Made by a program: the position numbers and the translations under genes
Shown here: positions 5,589-9,707 of the stretch, piece by piece
Layout of the letters: the number at the start of each line of letters is the position of its first letter
Position numbering within the stretch: the first letter of the stretch is position 1
Assembly: GCA_047635955.1 (NCBI GenBank)
Contig: JBLIGW010000037.1
Location: 1 to 9,707, forward strand
DNA from: WFTC01 sp047635955
GTDB taxonomy: Bacteria; Patescibacteriota; Gracilibacteria; UBA1369; 2-02-FULL-48-14
Reading direction: 5' to 3'
DNA: 9,707 nucleotides
Notes under the pieces: model-generated
Told to the model about the DNA's origin: nothing
Database searches by the model: none
Seen by the model: only the letters and a program-made list of their open reading frames with translations

Positions 5589-7742
5589 CTATTTAACCGT
5601 TACCGTCTTAGTGAATACGTCTACGATTCCATCGTCACTCGTTACTTCAAGTGTGATGGTATACGTACCGGTATCCTCATAAATATGTGTTTCTGGTTTA
5701 CGATCAAAGCTAACTTCTCCATCTCCAAAGTCCCAGTGATAATCTTTAATTGTTCCCTGTGAACAAGAAGGATCAACGGTTACAAATAATGGAGAGTTCC
5801 CACTGTCTGTATTCACTGTGAAACATGAAGTTAAAGAAACGGGCCTCACTACAATTTGTAAGTCAGTAGTTCCTGTTTCACCATCATCTCCTAAGACGGT
5901 AACACTGGCAGTGAACGTTCCTACGCTAGTGTACTTATATGTCACTGAAGCCCCTCCAACATGTGTATTTCCATCTCCAAAGTCATACTCATAAGAAACA
6001 ATACTTCCTTCGTTATAAGTTGAGCTGGAAGCGTCAAAACTAATGGTTAACGGCACCTCGCCATTAGTCTCATTAACGTCTAAACGAGCAACCACTCCCT
6101 GTTCTGTAACTTCGACATAAATCACCGTGTCATCGGTATTACCAACGGAATCAGTTACCATCAAATTCACAGCAAAGGTTCCCACTTCGGCAAAAGTGTA
6201 ATCAGCTGCATTCCCTGTTGCGTCGGTTACTCCATCTTCATCAAAGTCCCATTCGTACTCAACGATATCATCATCTGGATCCATAGAGGCTAATCCATCA
6301 AATTCAACTTCAAATGGAACCACTCCTGTAACAGTATCTCCCGTAGCTCCAGGGTCAGTATCGATTCCTGCCTGTGGTGGTGAACCTTCATCAATCACAC
6401 TGAGTTCCAAAGTATCGGTGTCTTGATTTCCTTGAGCATCGGTAACAGAAAGCACCACTTCATAGTCTCCTTCCTCTTCATAGGTGTGAGAAACGTTTCT
6501 TCCATCAACTTCAGTTCCATCTCCAAAGTCCCAGACATACTTTGAAATGTTTCCAGATCGGATCTCTGAGTTGTCTGCTGAAAATCTATACTCCTCATCC
6601 AAAATATAATCTTGCCCTTGAGGTACAGTCGCTGTAATCACAGCCTTAAGACCCCCAACACTCCCTGCTTCAATAGTGATTGTTGCTGTATCAACCTCTC
6701 CATTATTGTCAGTCACTTGTAGAGTTGCTTCAAACTCACCCTCCTGAGTGTAGGTGTAATCAACTAAGACTCCTTCTCCGTCATCAAAGCGTCCATCACC
6801 ATCAAGGTCCCATTCATAGGCAATGATCTCTCCATCAGGATCTGTTGAAGCACTGGCGTCAAAACTAACGTCCAATGGCAACTCACCCGCTTCTGGTGAA
6901 GCAATAAAACTTGCGGCAACCTTTTCATTTGCGATAACAACTTCGGTAGAGAATTTAGCATCAAACTGTTCTCCACTTTTAATGTCCATGTAATCGACTT
7001 CCAATATAACCGTATAACGACCGTCTGAATTTCCTTTTTCTGTGAACCTATGTGCAACCGCTACTCCAGTTCCTGTGTCTCCGTCACCAAAGGTCCAACT
7101 GTAAGAAAGGATTTGATAAGTATTTACATCAACAGGAATTCCAGAAGCGTCGAAAATAACCTCCACCGGCGCTGTTAAACCTATTGTGTCTTCTGGCGTT
7201 GTTTCAATATAAGTTTGATACACGCTCTCTGAATGCAAAATAGGTTGCAGAACAAAGAGGCCAACTAACCAAAGTACCGCCAAAGCGAAGAATCCAGATC
7301 CCCTCTTTAAAGCTTTCTTTGAAAGTTTCTTTTTAAGATCTAGCTCCTCTTTCTTAACCATCAGACTCTTAACTAAAACCACCAATGTTCCAATAAGAAC
7401 ACCAGCGACTAAGAGTCCAAAGAATATATTGAAGACACTCATTAAGAAGTTATTGAATGAAGCTTGAGAAAGTCCAATTGTTGAAAACAATCCTACGGGG
7501 TCTTGCCCTACAAGTAGTCCCCATGCAGTAATTCCTCCTATAACTGCTATGAATAAAACGATTGAGATTAACTTTAATCGTTTTAGCATTTCTTTTTTAT
7601 TTGCTGCTTTTTCCTCAGGAGTGAGTTCTTTTTTAGCTTCAGGAGCTGGTGCTACCACAGGAGCTTGAACTGCTTCTGGAGTTGAAACTACTTCTGGTTC
7701 TGGTGCCTGTTCAGGCATAGATTGTGGGTTTTGTTCTTCCAT
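5589..7742 (-). CDS. Membrane-anchored surface protein with three N-terminal TM segments and six PKD repeats
   Basis: The 717-residue product starts with a Pro/Glu/Ala-rich, probably cytoplasmic tail (1-50). Membrane helices follow near 57-79, 98-128 and 151-169, with a Lys-rich loop at 125-147 that should be cytoplasmic. An odd helix count puts the rest outside. From about 183 to 717 there are six PKD-type beta-sandwich modules, marked by WTFGDG (216), WDLDGDG (311), WDFGDG (404), WDFDEDG (498), YDFGDG (586) and WDFGDG (670), each followed by a Tyr-containing strand and a V-T-D/D-G strand. Modules 2 and 4 have DxDxDG calcium-loop-like inserts. Cys640 and Cys660 in the last module could form a disulfide. 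PKD modules are typical extracellular stalks or adhesin spacers; a specific ligand cannot be inferred. The ATG lies 2 nt after the stop of the other PKD gene, so the two are cotranscribed. Confidence 0.9.
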   Translation of the reverse strand: MEEQNPQSMPEQAPEPEVVSTPEAVQAPVVAPAPEAKKELTPEEKAANKKEMLKRLKLISIVLFIAVIGGITAWGLLVGQDPVGLFSTIGLSQASFNNFLMSVFNIFFGLLVAGVLIGTLVVLVKSLMVKKEELDLKKKLSKKALKRGSGFFALAVLWLVGLFVLQPILHSESVYQTYIETTPEDTIGLTAPVEVIFDASGIPVDVNTYQILSYSWTFGDGDTGTGVAVAHRFTEKGNSDGRYTVILEVDYMDIKSGEQFDAKFSTEVVIANEKVAASFIASPEAGELPLDVSFDASASTDPDGEIIAYEWDLDGDGRFDDGEGVLVDYTYTQEGEFEATLQVTDNNGEVDTATITIEAGSVGGLKAVITATVPQGQDYILDEEYRFSADNSEIRSGNISKYVWDFGDGTEVDGRNVSHTYEEEGDYEVVLSVTDAQGNQDTDTLELSVIDEGSPPQAGIDTDPGATGDTVTGVVPFEVEFDGLASMDPDDDIVEYEWDFDEDGVTDATGNAADYTFAEVGTFAVNLMVTDSVGNTDDTVIYVEVTEQGVVARLDVNETNGEVPLTISFDASSSTYNEGSIVSYEYDFGDGNTHVGGASVTYKYTSVGTFTASVTVLGDDGETGTTDLQIVVRPVSLTSCFTVNTDSGNSPLFVTVDPSCSQGTIKDYHWDFGDGEVSFDRKPETHIYEDTGTYTITLEVTSDDGIVDVFTKTVTVK
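5592..7196 (-). repeat. Six tandem PKD-module coding repeats
   Basis: Residues 183-717 of the 717-aa protein are six diverged modules of about 85-95 residues. At DNA level the shared core is a CCATCTCCAAAGTC-like string, the reverse complement of the D-F-G-D-G codons, seen near 5720, 5970 and 6516 with a variant near 7080. Divergence outside this core is strong, so this is an old protein repeat rather than a recent DNA duplication. Confidence 0.85.
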
Positions 7743-7744
7743 GA

Positions 7745-9707
7745 TTAACGTTTAAGTACTGGGTTAAAGGCCACAAGGGCAACGCCCCCGATAGCTGCGA
7801 GCAAGGTGCTCAGAATTAAGAACATCATTTCTTCCGGCGTGGCATTTAGTAAGCTAGCCCCACCATTTGAACCTTCGAATACCACTTGAACCGTTGTTGA
7901 ATCCACATCACCTGTTTCATCATCTGTCACGGTAAGTTGAACCACTATAGTCCCATAAGCCTTAAAGAACTCTGTGCTCCAGGTACCGGAATCTTCATCA
8001 GCGTAATCAATGTCATTATCTCGAACGTCATCTTTATTCGTGTCGTAGAAAATATTCTTATCAAACTGGTAGGTAAAGGTTCCACTTCCACCTTCAGCAC
8101 TAAAGAAGAATGTCACTTCTCCTTCCGTTCCATTCAAAACAATTTGATCACTAGAATTAGGTTGAGGAATCGCTGTCAAAACAGCAACAACTGGCTGAAC
8201 AGGGTCATCAACTTCAACAGTAATTTGAACCACATCTACCTTTCCATATGTGTCTTCAACGGTAAGACTCACTTCATAAATTCCGTATTCATCATATTCA
8301 ACTGTAGGACTTTTCTTAGTACTATCTACATCATTCTCTGAGTCACCATCCTCATCTGCATCATAATCTAGATCAAAGTCCCAAGCATAAGATCGAACAT
8401 CCACACCAAGATCGGTATCTACCGTAGATTCATTTATAAATTTAATCTGTGTCTCATCTACCTCATAGCTGAAGCTAGCCACAGGAGCATCTGTATCAAT
8501 AACATTAATATCTTGAGTCACACTATCTGTCTGACCCGTTGTATCTACAATTGTCATCAGAACTTGATAAACCCCAAGCTCTTCATAAGTGTATGAAGGG
8601 TCCTCTTCAAAAGAATCAAAGTCATCATCAGTCTCTCCATTTCCATCACTATCTACTGAAAGATCGAAGTCCCAATACAATCCTTGCACCTCAGCACCAT
8701 TCTCTTCATCTAAGTCAGAGTTATTAGTGAAGGACACGGTAGTCCCATCAATGTCAGCCAGGAACCTGGCATCAGGCGCATCTGCAATCGTATCAACATA
8801 AATAACAATTGAATCAGAGAAAGTCGTCGCACCCGCGCTATCTTCAACTTTCAATCTAACCTCAATCCCATCAGTGTGAACTTGTGTGAATATGTATTCA
8901 AGAGAATCGGCCCCTTCAAGCGGGTCATCATTATGTGATCCATCGGCTCCAATATCCCACCATGATTGAACAATATCTCCATCAGGGTCATAAGATTCAT
9001 TAATAAATGTGATTTCCTCTCCAATGAAGATAGACGTCCTATCTACAGAGAATGCGGCCACTGGCGAGTCATTAGGACCATTCACAACGGTTAAGGTAGG
9101 AATCTCGTCACTATCCAACTCGTCAAAACTTGTAACGGTAATATTGTCGCTATCTGTCACCTCAACAGCAAAGCCATAGGTAACTTCATCTCCTTCCTCA
9201 CCATTGGTATTCAAGGTCATAGAAAACTCTGTAGATTGAGAGATAACCACTCCCAATTCTTCCGCCGTGTCATTCAAGTCGTAGTACCAAGCTTTAACAA
9301 ATTCAATATCACCATCGTCATCCTCAGCATCAATAGAGACACTAACCTTCAAAGGTGTTTCAAGGGAATCTCCTTGAGGAATAACTGTAATCCCTTTGAT
9401 CTCAGGTGGTATTGGTGAAATTTCCACCTCTACTGTTGATTCAGAAGACAAACTATTGTCTGTTTTATCACGAACTGTAAGTATGATTGTGTAGTTTGCT
9501 ATCTCATCGAAGCTGGTTGTAACTAAACTACTAGAAGCAGTTTTTCCATTTCCAAAGTTCCAACTGTAAGTAAGAGAATCTGTACTTCCATCCACATTCA
9601 CAGAACTTGCTGCATCAAAAGTGAACTTAGTATCTACATTTCCATAAACACTGTCTCCATCAAAAGAGATATCTTCACCGTTTCCATCCACATCAATTAC
9701 AGCAATA
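7745..9707 (-). CDS. Large PKD/Ig-like repeat surface protein with C-terminal membrane anchor (partial, N-terminus outside window)
   Basis: The frame is open through the right edge (653 visible residues), so the internal GTG at 9691 is not a start; the upstream residues (I-A-V-I-D-V) complete the first strand of a PKD module. Numbering from that GTG, about six modules follow: 1-92 (with WNFGNG at 44), 95-204 (divergent, cadherin/Ig-like), 207-300, 303-399, 400-497 and 500-607. Modules 303-399 and 400-497 share an Asp-rich insert after WDFDL. The chain ends with a linker and one hydrophobic helix (about 622-642), then NPVLKR, with no LPXTG motif. The protein is thus likely secreted and anchored by its C-terminus, facing outward. 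It is extremely acidic, suggesting Ca2+ binding. It is the upstream partner of the three-TM PKD protein, 2 nt away; the two may assemble together (inference). Confidence 0.88.
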   Translation of the reverse strand, partial: IAVIDVDGNGEDISFDGDSVYGNVDTKFTFDAASSVNVDGSTDSLTYSWNFGNGKTASSSLVTTSFDEIANYTIILTVRDKTDNSLSSESTVEVEISPIPPEIKGITVIPQGDSLETPLKVSVSIDAEDDDGDIEFVKAWYYDLNDTAEELGVVISQSTEFSMTLNTNGEEGDEVTYGFAVEVTDSDNITVTSFDELDSDEIPTLTVVNGPNDSPVAAFSVDRTSIFIGEEITFINESYDPDGDIVQSWWDIGADGSHNDDPLEGADSLEYIFTQVHTDGIEVRLKVEDSAGATTFSDSIVIYVDTIADAPDARFLADIDGTTVSFTNNSDLDEENGAEVQGLYWDFDLSVDSDGNGETDDDFDSFEEDPSYTYEELGVYQVLMTIVDTTGQTDSVTQDINVIDTDAPVASFSYEVDETQIKFINESTVDTDLGVDVRSYAWDFDLDYDADEDGDSENDVDSTKKSPTVEYDEYGIYEVSLTVEDTYGKVDVVQITVEVDDPVQPVVAVLTAIPQPNSSDQIVLNGTEGEVTFFFSAEGGSGTFTYQFDKNIFYDTNKDDVRDNDIDYADEDSGTWSTEFFKAYGTIVVQLTVTDDETGDVDSTTVQVVFEGSNGGASLLNATPEEMMFLILSTLLAAIGGVALVAFNPVLKR
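8201..8785 (-). repeat. Twin PKD modules with matching Asp-rich inserts
   Basis: Two adjacent modules (8495-8785 and 8201-8494) share the layout D-A-P-x-A-x-F, F-x-N-x-S, Y/A-W-D-F-D-L, a ~20-residue Asp-rich insert (8612-8671 and 8321-8380, both ending in D-x-D-S) and Y-E/D-E-x-G-x-Y. The inserts have the odd-position Asp spacing of calcium loops. The similarity suggests an internal duplication within the protein. Confidence 0.7.

Noticed and set aside
5700..7100. Recurring CCATCTCCAAAG strings as a possible CRISPR or regulatory repeat
   Set aside because: They are irregularly spaced, in frame, and encode the D-F-G-D-G core of successive PKD modules.
7745..7880. C-terminal LPXTG-type sortase signal on the partial PKD protein
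   Set aside because: There is a hydrophobic helix and a short basic tail but no LPXTG-like motif before it, so a plain membrane anchor is the simpler reading.
7937..9418. Several open frames on the plus strand opposite the large PKD gene
   Set aside because: They lie antisense to a continuous, well-supported PKD frame, are Ser/His/Ile-rich with no recognisable motif, and arise from the skewed Asp/Ser/Thr codons of the repeat protein.
1..9707. UGA-to-glycine recoding as in Gracilibacteria
   Set aside because: No gene contains an in-frame TGA and all frames are full-length under the standard code; only TGA avoidance at stops is visible.

Overview
The window is a moderately AT-rich bacterial segment with ten protein-coding genes (two cut by the window edges) and no RNA genes, mobile elements or CRISPR. 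The gene set points to a small-genome, single-membrane bacterium: small lipoproteins, an S-layer-homology-like tail, PKD-repeat surface proteins, a Cys-rich lipoprotein, and tightly packed genes whose starts lack Shine-Dalgarno motifs. My best guess is a Candidate Phyla Radiation (Patescibacteria) member near Peregrinibacteria/Gracilibacteria. This is inference from gene style, not from a marker tree.

Layout. (1) Positions 1-132 hold the 3' end of an unrecognised plus-strand gene that converges on, and overlaps by 14 nt, a minus-strand pair. That pair runs leftward from about 2065: an exported lipoprotein with a caspase-like (DUF4347-like) region and an SLH-like tail, then a DoxX-like polytopic membrane protein. 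(2) A short divergent gap (2066-2150) carries a plausible promoter for a five-gene plus-strand run: FKBP-type prolyl isomerase lipoprotein, a family X DNA polymerase without the usual bacterial PHP domain, a Cys-rich lipoprotein, rsmG and rlmE. These genes overlap or abut (TAATG, an 11-nt overlap, TAG-ATG) except for a 54-nt gap before the Cys-rich lipoprotein. The run ends in a 13-bp hairpin with T-runs on both sides that can serve both strands. (3) The right 4.1 kb is a minus-strand pair of large PKD-repeat proteins, 2 nt apart. The upstream one has a C-terminal membrane anchor and is cut by the right edge. The downstream one has three N-terminal membrane segments followed by six PKD modules.

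How the genes fit together: the outer regions concern the cell envelope (SLH lipoprotein plus membrane partner; two membrane-anchored PKD proteins likely to form an extracellular stalk or surface assembly). The central operon mixes two rRNA 2'-O/N7 methyltransferases with a repair polymerase and two exported lipoproteins. The most unusual items are the HG...GC/SLH lipoprotein, the PHP-less PolX, the paired PKD proteins with opposite anchors and Asp-rich inserts, and the absence of both Shine-Dalgarno motifs and TGA stops across all visible genes.
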